The notes under the pieces were generated by a model that was given only the letters and a program-made list of their open reading frames with translations, made no database searches and was not told the origin of the DNA. A stretch of 64,000 nt of DNA, from assembly GCF_025151385.1 (NCBI RefSeq), contig NZ_CP102287.1, forward strand, positions 1,860,001-1,924,000. Direction: 5' to 3'. Numbering within the stretch: position 1 is the stretch's first letter; each line of letters opens with the position of its first letter. The translations under genes and the position numbers were made by a program. This DNA is from Hoylesella buccalis ATCC 35310. GTDB lineage: Bacteria > Bacteroidota > Bacteroidia > Bacteroidales > Bacteroidaceae. Of the stretch, positions 9,979-18,287 are shown piece by piece.

Positions 9979-11748
9979 CTACACACCAGATAGTATTTCC
10001 CTTAACAAGAAGGTGGCATTTTGATTGCGAGCAATACCAGGAGTGATTTTGTAAGAGTAGGTCACATCCTGCCCTAATGCTATCTCGAAGCAATAATTGT
10101 GAAAACGTACTCCCGCCATTTTCGACAATTCCAAATCGTGTGTGGCAATGACACCCGTCACGGGCAATGCCGACACCGCTTGTAAAAACAAACGCGAACC
10201 ATTGAGCTTGTCCGCCGAGTTGGTTCCTTTCAATATCTCATCCAGAATAATCAGCGTTTGCGAATTGTGCTGACACGCCGTAAGAAGTTGTTTCAGACGC
10301 AACAGTTCGGCATTGAAATAAGAGATACCATGCGCCAAGTCGTCGGTGGTGCGCATGCTACTGAACAGGCTATATGCCGACACACGCAGCGATGTGGCAA
10401 ACACGGGCATGCCGTTCATTGCCAAGATGTAGTTGATGCCCAACGCTCTAAGGAAAGTACTTTTACCTGCCATGTTGGCTCCCGTAATGATATAATAGTG
10501 ACGATGCTGCAATGTAAAATCGTTGCGCACCGCCTTTGCGCCCAAGAAAGGATGGTACAGTCCCACCGCCTCGTACACCATTTCCTCGCTCGCTACCACT
10601 TCTGCCCTACCCGCTTGCGGCTCGTTGTAACGAAAAGTCGCCATGCTCACCAAGCCATCTATCTCGCTAATGGCATCTATCCACACAGGTACTTGACCTA
10701 AATATTGCCGTTGCCACCGCAGGAAACGGCGCACCAAGAAGTAATCGCTCAAGAACAACGCATCCATCAGAAAGAGCCCAAGGATGTTGCCACGCCTGTC
10801 CAAGCCGTTCAGGATGTCATTCAGCTGGTCGAACGATTGTCTTGCTCCTTGCAACACATCGACAATTGCTGCATTTTGAGGCGTGGTAAAGGCCGTTGTC
10901 TCACTCACTTGCCGTATCAACTCTACATACACTTGCAACTGTTCGTGCAGCTTGTCAACCGCCTTACTAATGACTCTGCAAGCACCCGAACAAACAAAAA
11001 ACACACCGAAGAAATGCAAGATGCCCCACCATAAGGGCAGTTGGGCACTCACCCAGCCTGCCACGGATGCCACGACAGCTGCAAACAGCCCAACTATGAG
11101 CAAGCACGCCAGCACGAAAGTCCATCGCCTCGCGGCAAAAGTGGGTATCTGCAACGACTTAATCTCTTGCAGTGCCTGCCGTATCAAGGCAGAATCAATC
11201 CTTCCGTCAGCGCCTAATGCCATGAAAGTGGCTCGCCATGGTTCCATAGAAGCCAACTCATCAACGGCTTCGGCACGTGCAGACCGATTGGCAACCGACG
11301 ACAGTTGAGCCGCCAGCCAGTCACTACCGCCCGTGGTCACCGTGCGGTTGATGCGCTGAAACAACGAGTCCTTCCCAAACACATCCAAATCGAACGTAAA
11401 CGGATGGTGTGCATCCACGTACCGTTCTCCGTCATTGAAGCACGAAAAGTCGCCATTCAGGTAAGAAAGTTCGTGCAGATAAACCTTTCGGAGATTAGAG
11501 AAACGATGCACCTGCTCATCGTTTTTCACATCCATCAGGCGTACCAAAGCATACAACAGCAAGGAAATCGCCGACAAGACAAGGGGCAACGCGCCCCACG
11601 ACACGAGGGTATAAAGGACTAAAAAGGCCAGGAACAAAAGAAAAAAGACAATTTGTCCCGCCACGAACAAACGGCTTTTTTGCTTGAGTTGAGCAATCTC
11701 ACCAGCCAATCGTCGTTCTTTTTCAGTATAAAATATGGATAGGTTCAT
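9979..11748 (-). CDS. Membrane-anchored MutS-family ATPase
   Basis: A 589-residue protein with two hydrophobic segments near residues 30-75 and another pair near 215-260, then MutS core and ATPase domains. Walker A is TGANMAGKSTFLRAL (near residue 425), Walker B is TLIILDEILKGTNSADK (near 500), followed by IATHDLELS. The N-terminal mismatch-binding domain with its Phe-x-Glu motif is absent and so is the Smr domain of MutS2, so this is neither classical MutS nor MutS2. It matches the short MutS-like proteins of about 600 residues often annotated as DNA mismatch repair in Bacteroidetes. Its real role is unknown. It is a single-gene unit with a promoter at 11809-11816. Confidence 0.8.
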   Translation of the reverse strand: MNLSIFYTEKERRLAGEIAQLKQKSRLFVAGQIVFFLLFLAFLVLYTLVSWGALPLVLSAISLLLYALVRLMDVKNDEQVHRFSNLRKVYLHELSYLNGDFSCFNDGERYVDAHHPFTFDLDVFGKDSLFQRINRTVTTGGSDWLAAQLSSVANRSARAEAVDELASMEPWRATFMALGADGRIDSALIRQALQEIKSLQIPTFAARRWTFVLACLLIVGLFAAVVASVAGWVSAQLPLWWGILHFFGVFFVCSGACRVISKAVDKLHEQLQVYVELIRQVSETTAFTTPQNAAIVDVLQGARQSFDQLNDILNGLDRRGNILGLFLMDALFLSDYFLVRRFLRWQRQYLGQVPVWIDAISEIDGLVSMATFRYNEPQAGRAEVVASEEMVYEAVGLYHPFLGAKAVRNDFTLQHRHYYIITGANMAGKSTFLRALGINYILAMNGMPVFATSLRVSAYSLFSSMRTTDDLAHGISYFNAELLRLKQLLTACQHNSQTLIILDEILKGTNSADKLNGSRLFLQAVSALPVTGVIATHDLELSKMAGVRFHNYCFEIALGQDVTYSYKITPGIARNQNATFLLREILSGV

Positions 11749-11808
11749 CTTCTGTCAATTGTTAGCGTTCGTGTAATCTGCGAGCCTCACATGGGCAAGC
11801 AGCGTGAA

Positions 11809-11816
11809 CAAAGGTA
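11809..11816 (-). promoter_or_regulatory. Promoter -7 box for the MutS-like gene
   Basis: TACCTTTG on the minus strand, about 60 bases upstream of the start at 11748. Confidence 0.6.
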
Positions 11817-11862
11817 CGAAAAACTTGTTGATTGATAGGACAATATGGGTGGTTAAAAATGA

Positions 11863-11895
11863 AAAAGGCTATTCTGTTATCCAGAATAGCCTTTT
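11863..11895 (-). terminator. Terminator after the T9SS beta-propeller gene
   Basis: A perfect 14-bp stem (11863-11876 with 11882-11895) is followed on the minus strand by TTTTTCATTTTT. It closes the metalloprotease-SusC-SusD-propeller operon. Confidence 0.85.
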
Positions 11896-11935
11896 CAATA
11901 GGGGGATGAAGAATGTCCCTTACATTACGGTCAGC

Positions 11936-13543
11936 TTATTTCACCAATACTTTCTGTACATCGTTGCCCTTCTTGAGGAGATAAACACCGGCAGAAAGAC
12001 CATCGAGCGTGGTGCCTACATACTGTCCTTTGAGGTTGTAAACGGCCACTCTTTCAGACTTAGAAGCTACTACTTGGTTGATTCCTGTTACGTTTTTCTT
12101 ATCGTAAACACTAACCGTTGTTTGATTTTTTGCATTCGTAATAACCGCTACCACATCCTTATTTTTAGCAACAGACACGATGGAATCGGGAGCAGCAGAC
12201 TTCACTGTTCCATCAGCCGTAACCCAATAATTGAGTTGAGCCGTTAAAGAATGGTCGTCAGTCTTTTCAGCATAACCTGCCAACAGAACTTCTCCATTGT
12301 TGACGAGCATATCAAAAAGGCCTTGTGCATAATGGTTTACATCACCTTCGTCATACGCATCGCCTGCAACCCAGTTAAGGGCGAGGTCGGCAGCATTGAG
12401 GGATGCCACGAACAAGGTACGCGGACCGACGGCTTGCAGGTCATTGTTAAAAGGATTGCTACCTGCAGAAACGCCACTGACAAACAACTTGTCACCCTCC
12501 AACACCATGCGTCCGATTCGATAGTTGTCGCCATCTTTATCGGCTTTCGTCGTGAATGCTTTTGTCACAACGTTGCTTTCACTGATAGACGCCAATACAT
12601 AAACACGCGGCATGGTGCCCTCTGCTATCTCAGTTGTAAAATCCTTGCTTTCATTTGCCGTGTTGAGTGCCAACTTGCCATAACCTACGAAGGCTGCATA
12701 AACGGTTCCATTGGCTACCGTGAAACTCACATCCATGGCATTGAACGTGCCGTCATTGGTCAACATCTCTTTAGAACCAAAGTCGGCAACCGATGTAGCA
12801 CCCATCAAGTCATCAGCGTTCATCGACATGATGCCTACGCTATGGTTGTCTACATGCATAAAGCCAAAAGCAAAATTGTAACGACCTTTCCAATTAACAT
12901 TGTCTATGATCACGTCACCATCATGGCGCAAACCCACATACACCTTGCCATTGGATACAGCCAAAGCGGTAGGTTGCACCTCGGCCAGGTTATCGAAATA
13001 GGTGTCTGGAGAGACAACATCATAGTTGGTAGCAGCGTCGATCGTACGTACCATCTTGAGGTTTCCGTCTTTGTCATATTTAGCAACGAAGGCAGCGCGG
13101 CGGGTAGGCGTGAACGCCCCTTCAATCTTCATGCCATTAGCGGTTTTTGGCACACCGTTAACAGATTCGAATTCAACTTCTTCTGCCAATGTTCCGAGCA
13201 GATACACATTACCGTCCGCATCGGTGGTAATCGCGTGAATCAGCGAGTTACCCACCAATCCAACGGCCCAAAGCTCCTTGCCATCAGCACTATATTTTGC
13301 CAAATAAGCCGGTGTGAGGCCATCTGGATCTAAATATGAGCTACCAAAGGTGAGATCATTGTTATAAGTACCCGTAGTGAAAACACTACCATCAGCAGCA
13401 ACTGCAGTTTTGGTGCCACCTAATTTCTTTGCTTCCGTAACAGGTGTCAGTGTTTTAGACCACTTGGCAGCCTGTTTGAACACCTGAGCCTGTACTGTTA
13501 TGTTTGCCACAACAGCCACGATTACTAGTAAAATCTTTTTCAT
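11936..13543 (-). CDS. Exported beta-propeller protein with type IX sorting tail
   Basis: A 535-residue protein with an N-terminal signal peptide (MKKILLVIVAVVANITVQAQ) and repeated short blocks such as AKYSADGKELWAVG, TTDADGNVYLLG and AKYDKDGNLKMVR, typical of an SBBP-like beta-propeller. The last 35 or so residues (VYNLKGQYVGTTLDGLSAG, then VYLLKKGN) match the type A C-terminal domain that targets proteins to the type IX secretion system, so it should cross the outer membrane. It lies 117 nt after susD on the same strand and before a strong terminator, so it is probably part of that uptake operon, perhaps as a secreted binding partner. The ligand is unknown. Confidence 0.8.
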   Translation of the reverse strand: MKKILLVIVAVVANITVQAQVFKQAAKWSKTLTPVTEAKKLGGTKTAVAADGSVFTTGTYNNDLTFGSSYLDPDGLTPAYLAKYSADGKELWAVGLVGNSLIHAITTDADGNVYLLGTLAEEVEFESVNGVPKTANGMKIEGAFTPTRRAAFVAKYDKDGNLKMVRTIDAATNYDVVSPDTYFDNLAEVQPTALAVSNGKVYVGLRHDGDVIIDNVNWKGRYNFAFGFMHVDNHSVGIMSMNADDLMGATSVADFGSKEMLTNDGTFNAMDVSFTVANGTVYAAFVGYGKLALNTANESKDFTTEIAEGTMPRVYVLASISESNVVTKAFTTKADKDGDNYRIGRMVLEGDKLFVSGVSAGSNPFNNDLQAVGPRTLFVASLNAADLALNWVAGDAYDEGDVNHYAQGLFDMLVNNGEVLLAGYAEKTDDHSLTAQLNYWVTADGTVKSAAPDSIVSVAKNKDVVAVITNAKNQTTVSVYDKKNVTGINQVVASKSERVAVYNLKGQYVGTTLDGLSAGVYLLKKGNDVQKVLVK

Positions 13544-13660
13544 ACGCTAAAAATTTAAATCATGAATATTATTTCAAAATTGCACAACTCCCACTCAAAG
13601 ACAGTTCATGTACCTCGACAAGGTGTTGCCTATTTCATTAAAAACCGCTCTGAAGAATCA

Positions 13661-15016
13661 TCATTTTGTCCATGCTTCCAAATTTGGATTGGCTGCCACA
13701 GCCTCGGCAGGGAATCGGAGTGTGTAGCGAGCGTCATGCTCCTTCAACTCAAAGGTCTCGTCCTTGTAGGTTTTGGTCAGTGCTGGTTGCGTGGTTCTTC
13801 GCAAGTCATCCCAACGGAAGCCCTCGAAACAAAGTTCACGAAAACGCTCAAGATAAATATCAGTGAGCAAATCTTGTTGGTTCATTTCCTGAACTTCGGC
13901 AGTGTAAGTAGCAATGACAGAGGGTTTGTACCGCTTGCTCATCAGTTGAGTAAGATACGCCTTGGCATCAGACAACTGGTTTAATTGCGCCGCAGCTTCG
14001 GCTGCTATCAAGTAAGCTTCGGCCGACCTGAACGAGCAACGATATTCATTGCTGCCCCCTTTGAGCAACAAATACGTCTGCGAACCCTTACGCTCCAAGT
14101 ACTTTGTCTTACGCTGGTCGCCTTTTTTAAAGACTGCTATGAACTGCTGGGATGGTTTTCCGGCTTTTTTATAGCTATTGGTCATCACCTGCTCGAGTGC
14201 CACAATCGATTCAACCGACTTGTAATGATCGGGCAACAAGCCGTTAGACGCATTCAAGTCCTGTAGCTCGCCATGCTGCTTGATGACCTCTTGAGCCGCA
14301 GTGAGCGCCTCTTGCCAGTCGCCTTTGTACAAACAAACGCGCGCTTTCAATGCTTGTGCCGAAATAACATTGAAGCGATAGGTTTGACCTTCGTCCCACT
14401 TCTCCACGTTAAGATGCTTCTGAGCCTCTGCAATATCAGCCAAAACCTGGTCGTAAACCGCCTTCAAACTGCTGCAACGAGGAATGGCATTGACGTCTGG
14501 CTCCAGCAAAACGGGCACGCCGCGCGTTGTTTCAGGATTGACTTTGGTATAAGGTTGTGCGAACATGTTGGCCAACAAGAAATGACAATATGCCCGAAGC
14601 ATATACGATTCGCCTACTAATTGGCGCACTTCAGCTTGGCTGTATCCGGTGATTTCGTTTTGGTGTTCGATAAGATAGTTGGCGATGTAGATAACATGCC
14701 AATAGCGACGCCAGTTTGGTGAGGTTGTGGTAGGCGAAGGAGCTTCATCATTCCATCGCCATATATCAAAATAGGTGTCGTAATCATTGGGGTCTGTAAC
14801 AACCGGACTCAATTCCATCTCGTCGCTTCTGAGTGTCATCAGCCCCCTGTCTTCGGGAAAGGTAGAGTATTCGTAGGTAAGCATGGCGCGGTATTCCTCG
14901 CCGGTCTTGGCAATCACTTTGCCCGTTGGCGTGATGTCAAGAAAGCTGTCACAACTTGTCATCAGTGCGGACAGCCCCACGCATAATATAAATATTTGAA
15001 GCTTCTTCATCATCAT
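13661..15016 (-). CDS. SusD/RagB-family nutrient-binding lipoprotein
   Basis: A 451-residue lipoprotein. The signal ends LSALMTSC, followed by the SusD hallmark DSFLDITPTGKVI. Helical TPR-like segments in the middle and the C-terminal pattern ELCFEGFRWDDLRRT are typical of the family. It begins 6 nt after the SusC gene, the usual tight pair. SusD proteins cap the SusC barrel and capture oligosaccharides or peptides at the cell surface. Because the partner gene is a metalloprotease and no glycosidase is nearby, a peptide or protein-derived ligand is more likely than a glycan; that is inference. Start codons at 15016, 15013 and 15010 are all possible. Confidence 0.9.
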   Translation of the reverse strand: MMMKKLQIFILCVGLSALMTSCDSFLDITPTGKVIAKTGEEYRAMLTYEYSTFPEDRGLMTLRSDEMELSPVVTDPNDYDTYFDIWRWNDEAPSPTTTSPNWRRYWHVIYIANYLIEHQNEITGYSQAEVRQLVGESYMLRAYCHFLLANMFAQPYTKVNPETTRGVPVLLEPDVNAIPRCSSLKAVYDQVLADIAEAQKHLNVEKWDEGQTYRFNVISAQALKARVCLYKGDWQEALTAAQEVIKQHGELQDLNASNGLLPDHYKSVESIVALEQVMTNSYKKAGKPSQQFIAVFKKGDQRKTKYLERKGSQTYLLLKGGSNEYRCSFRSAEAYLIAAEAAAQLNQLSDAKAYLTQLMSKRYKPSVIATYTAEVQEMNQQDLLTDIYLERFRELCFEGFRWDDLRRTTQPALTKTYKDETFELKEHDARYTLRFPAEAVAANPNLEAWTK

Positions 15017-15022
15017 TCAATT

Positions 15023-18000
15023 TTAAAAGTTCAAGTTCAAGCCAAAGATTACGCTCTTTGGAATAGGCTGAGCAAATGGATTTCCCATCGTTTCAGGATC
15101 CAAGTAATTGGTGTAGTTGCTTGCCATGACAAACAAGTTGCGTGCTTCCACCGAGACGGACGCATTGGCAATGCCCACACGGTTCACCCATGTTTTTGGC
15201 AATTTGTAACCCAACCGGACGCTTTGCAGGCGCATATAGCTGTTGTTTCGCACCCAAGTATCCAGCATGCTGTAGGTGTTGTACTCCGAATATTGAACAT
15301 ATTCCGGAACACGATAGCCACTCACCATCAAACGAGGGAACGTAGTGTTCGTGTGATTGGCTGTCCATCGGCTTAAAATATCACGGTTGGTGTTCAAGCC
15401 TCTGTCATAGTTTGTGGGCGAATAAGTGGGCTGCACCCGTACCTTCATGCCTAAATTAAAGATGAAGTTCACGCCCAATTGCCAATCTTTGTATTCAAAA
15501 TGGTTAATGAATCCACCCGACACCTTCGGGTCTGTCGTGCCCATGTAGGTGTAAAGGTTGCGTTGCTTTTCTGCCGAAAGCGTGCTTGCTCCCGCCTTGT
15601 TCAATTTAAAAAATTCCTCGGCCGTGAGCTTTTCACCGGCTGCACCAACGAACACAGGATAACCTTCGGCATCCAATCCGGCTGTTTTGTAGGCGAAGAT
15701 GGCACCTACGGGATAGCCTTCGCGCCCTGGGTAGGTGGAGTTTTCAGCCACACTCTCATTCAATATCTTATTAGTATTGAAGCCTAAGTTCAAATTGGTG
15801 GTCCAATGAAAGTCCTTGGTGTAGATGTTTCGCGAGCCTAAAGCAATCTCCCATCCTTTGTTTTCCATGCTTGCCCAGTTGATGGTAGTAGCTGCAAAGC
15901 CTGTTTCCAAGGGCAACATACGCATGCCGATGAGGTCACTACTGCGTCGATAGTAATAGTCTACCGACAACGTCAGCGCGTTATTCAACACGGCAATGTC
16001 CGTTCCGAGGTTCACGTTCTTGGTCTTTTCCCAACGCAAGTCAGGGTTAGGAGCGGTCTCTGCCTTAATCATTTGCTCACCCTTTCCAGGCAATATCGAT
16101 GTTTTGTCATACAAACCGATGAGGTACGGCGATGTGTTTTTGTCGATGTTGCCTTGTATTCCATACGATGCACGCAGTGCGAAATTGTTCAGCCATTTGG
16201 CATTTTTCAGGAATTTCTCTTGATGCACGCGCCACAATGCACTGACAGAGTACAACGGCAGATACCGATATTTCTTGGCAACGCCGAACACATCCGAGCC
16301 ATCGAAGCGCACACTTCCGCCCAACGTATAGCGATAAAGCAGCGTGTACGACCCTGTTGCAAACCATGACACATACGCATTCTCGGCCTTGTTCTCGCGA
16401 TGAAGCGGCAAACTCTCGGCCGAAACCTCGCTTGGGAAGATGACAGGATGAGTGGTCAGGGTACGTGCGTCATACCCGTATGCAGCTGAATAAATTGATT
16501 CCGAATCGATGTGTCGCACTTCCGAACCTGCCAACAGCTCCACGTCGTGTATCTTATTGAATCGGCGCGCATATTCGAGCATGGCTTTCCAAGTCCATTG
16601 CAGGCTGTTATAACTGGTGGTTTTATGGGTTCCTCCCTCGGGCAAATACGACCGTTTGCCATCCTTGAAATCGTAAACCGTATTGAGTTTTTCCTTTCTC
16701 ATGGCATAACTGTTCTCTCCGGCGTACTTCTCCAGTGAGTAGTTGTCGTATTGCAAACCAAATTGAGAAGTCAGTTTCAGGTCTTTGGTGAACTGCAATT
16801 CAGCGTCAAAGATAGCCATCATCGAACGGTCTGTACGTCGGTTGTGGCTGTTCTCCCGCTCTTCAAAGATGTTGAAATTCAGCGATGACGTCTCTTTTCC
16901 CTGCACGTTGGTGTCATAGTTGTATTTCCCATCGATGAAAGGCTGGAAATATGGGTTGGCCAACCGCGAGTAATACACAGGATTGGTAAATCCGTTCGTG
17001 TCGGTAAGATAACTACTTTGCTTGCGCTGATTGGCATACACAGATGCGCCCAGCTTCAAGATTTTATTGATGCGATAGTCGGTTTTCAACGTCATGTTAA
17101 AGCGCTTGTTATCAACACCCTTCACATTTCCCTGCTCATCATAATAGCCTACCGAGGTATAGTACTTGGCACGGTCGCTACCACCCGCCACGCTGGCGTT
17201 GTACTCTTGATTGAACGCACTGCGCAACAAGATGTCATTCCAGTCGGTGTTGATGTTTCTAAGTGCGTTAATCTGTGTTTGTGCCGATGGTGACAACGCA
17301 TTCCAACCACCTTTCTTATATGCCTCCGTTTCGTTGAGCGTCTTCAAAATATTGGCTACTTCGCCCTTGTTCTCACGGAAAGTATAGTCGGAACCCAATA
17401 ATCCCAACTCTAAATCCACCTTTTCGTCGGCGTTCAACAGATTCAGACGGTCGATATTCAACTTCGGACTGTAGGTGTATTTGGCAGAAAAGTTAATCAC
17501 TGGACGCCCTTCTTTACCCTTTTTAGTGGTAATCACGATAACGCCATTGGCAGCTCGGGCACCATAAATCGCCGTTGCGGCAGCATCTTTCAATACCGTG
17601 ATGTTCTCAATATCCGAGGGATTGATACCTGCAATGGACGTTTGATACATGTCATCGATGTCGTTCAGGTTCTCCATAGACGGGATATCCGTACCCTCCA
17701 AGGGTATACCATCCAACACCCACAGCGGTTCCTGCGTGCCATTGATGGAGGCGGTACCACGAATACGTATCTTCACTGGTGCGCCCGGTGCGCCCGAACT
17801 GCTTACCGTAGACAGTCCGGCTATCTGTCCTGCCAGGGCTTGGTCGATGTTCTTCACCGCTCCCACGGCCTTGTCAGAGATGTCAACGGTAGTGACTGCC
17901 GCCGTCAACTTGCGTCTGTCAATGCGCTGGTAACCCGTCACCACCACCTCATTGATGGAATGTGCGTCGGGCATCAACACGATTTCATAATGGTTGACAC

Positions 18001-18268
18001 CCGCTTTCAACTTAATGGTTTGCGTGGTGTAGCCAATATAACTAACGGTTATCTCCTTTGTTGACTTATCAACAGGCAGCTTAAACTTACCTTCATAGTC
18101 GGTAATGGTACCGCTACTCACCTTGCCACTACCCTTGCTGATGGTGGCTCCAATAAGCGGTTCGTCCTTGAGGTCACCGTCCTTCACGGTTCCGGTGATG
18201 ATTCTTTCCTGTGCGAAGCCTTGCAAGGCGCATAGCACAAGAAGGAATATTGTATAGATTTTCTTCAT
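15023..18268 (-). CDS. SusC/RagA-family TonB-linked outer-membrane transporter
   Basis: A 1081-residue protein with signal peptide (LLVLCALQGFAQ) and a carboxypeptidase-like domain (ITGTVKDGDLKDEPLIGATI). The TonB box region (INEVVVTGYQ), plug (about 120-260, with DAAATAIYGARAANGVIVIT) and a long barrel ending in SVIFGLNLNF complete the SusC layout and normal length. It pairs with the SusD gene 6 nt downstream and follows the metalloprotease gene by 19 nt. The pair imports a ligand through the outer membrane with TonB energy. Confidence 0.92.
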   Translation of the reverse strand: MKKIYTIFLLVLCALQGFAQERIITGTVKDGDLKDEPLIGATISKGSGKVSSGTITDYEGKFKLPVDKSTKEITVSYIGYTTQTIKLKAGVNHYEIVLMPDAHSINEVVVTGYQRIDRRKLTAAVTTVDISDKAVGAVKNIDQALAGQIAGLSTVSSSGAPGAPVKIRIRGTASINGTQEPLWVLDGIPLEGTDIPSMENLNDIDDMYQTSIAGINPSDIENITVLKDAAATAIYGARAANGVIVITTKKGKEGRPVINFSAKYTYSPKLNIDRLNLLNADEKVDLELGLLGSDYTFRENKGEVANILKTLNETEAYKKGGWNALSPSAQTQINALRNINTDWNDILLRSAFNQEYNASVAGGSDRAKYYTSVGYYDEQGNVKGVDNKRFNMTLKTDYRINKILKLGASVYANQRKQSSYLTDTNGFTNPVYYSRLANPYFQPFIDGKYNYDTNVQGKETSSLNFNIFEERENSHNRRTDRSMMAIFDAELQFTKDLKLTSQFGLQYDNYSLEKYAGENSYAMRKEKLNTVYDFKDGKRSYLPEGGTHKTTSYNSLQWTWKAMLEYARRFNKIHDVELLAGSEVRHIDSESIYSAAYGYDARTLTTHPVIFPSEVSAESLPLHRENKAENAYVSWFATGSYTLLYRYTLGGSVRFDGSDVFGVAKKYRYLPLYSVSALWRVHQEKFLKNAKWLNNFALRASYGIQGNIDKNTSPYLIGLYDKTSILPGKGEQMIKAETAPNPDLRWEKTKNVNLGTDIAVLNNALTLSVDYYYRRSSDLIGMRMLPLETGFAATTINWASMENKGWEIALGSRNIYTKDFHWTTNLNLGFNTNKILNESVAENSTYPGREGYPVGAIFAYKTAGLDAEGYPVFVGAAGEKLTAEEFFKLNKAGASTLSAEKQRNLYTYMGTTDPKVSGGFINHFEYKDWQLGVNFIFNLGMKVRVQPTYSPTNYDRGLNTNRDILSRWTANHTNTTFPRLMVSGYRVPEYVQYSEYNTYSMLDTWVRNNSYMRLQSVRLGYKLPKTWVNRVGIANASVSVEARNLFVMASNYTNYLDPETMGNPFAQPIPKSVIFGLNLNF

Positions 18269-18287
18269 CTTGATAGTGTTATGATTC

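Noticed and set aside
12251..13333. 360-residue plus-strand open frame
   Set aside because: It lies antisense to the T9SS beta-propeller gene, shows no family features and is Cys/His-rich in the way of shadow frames.
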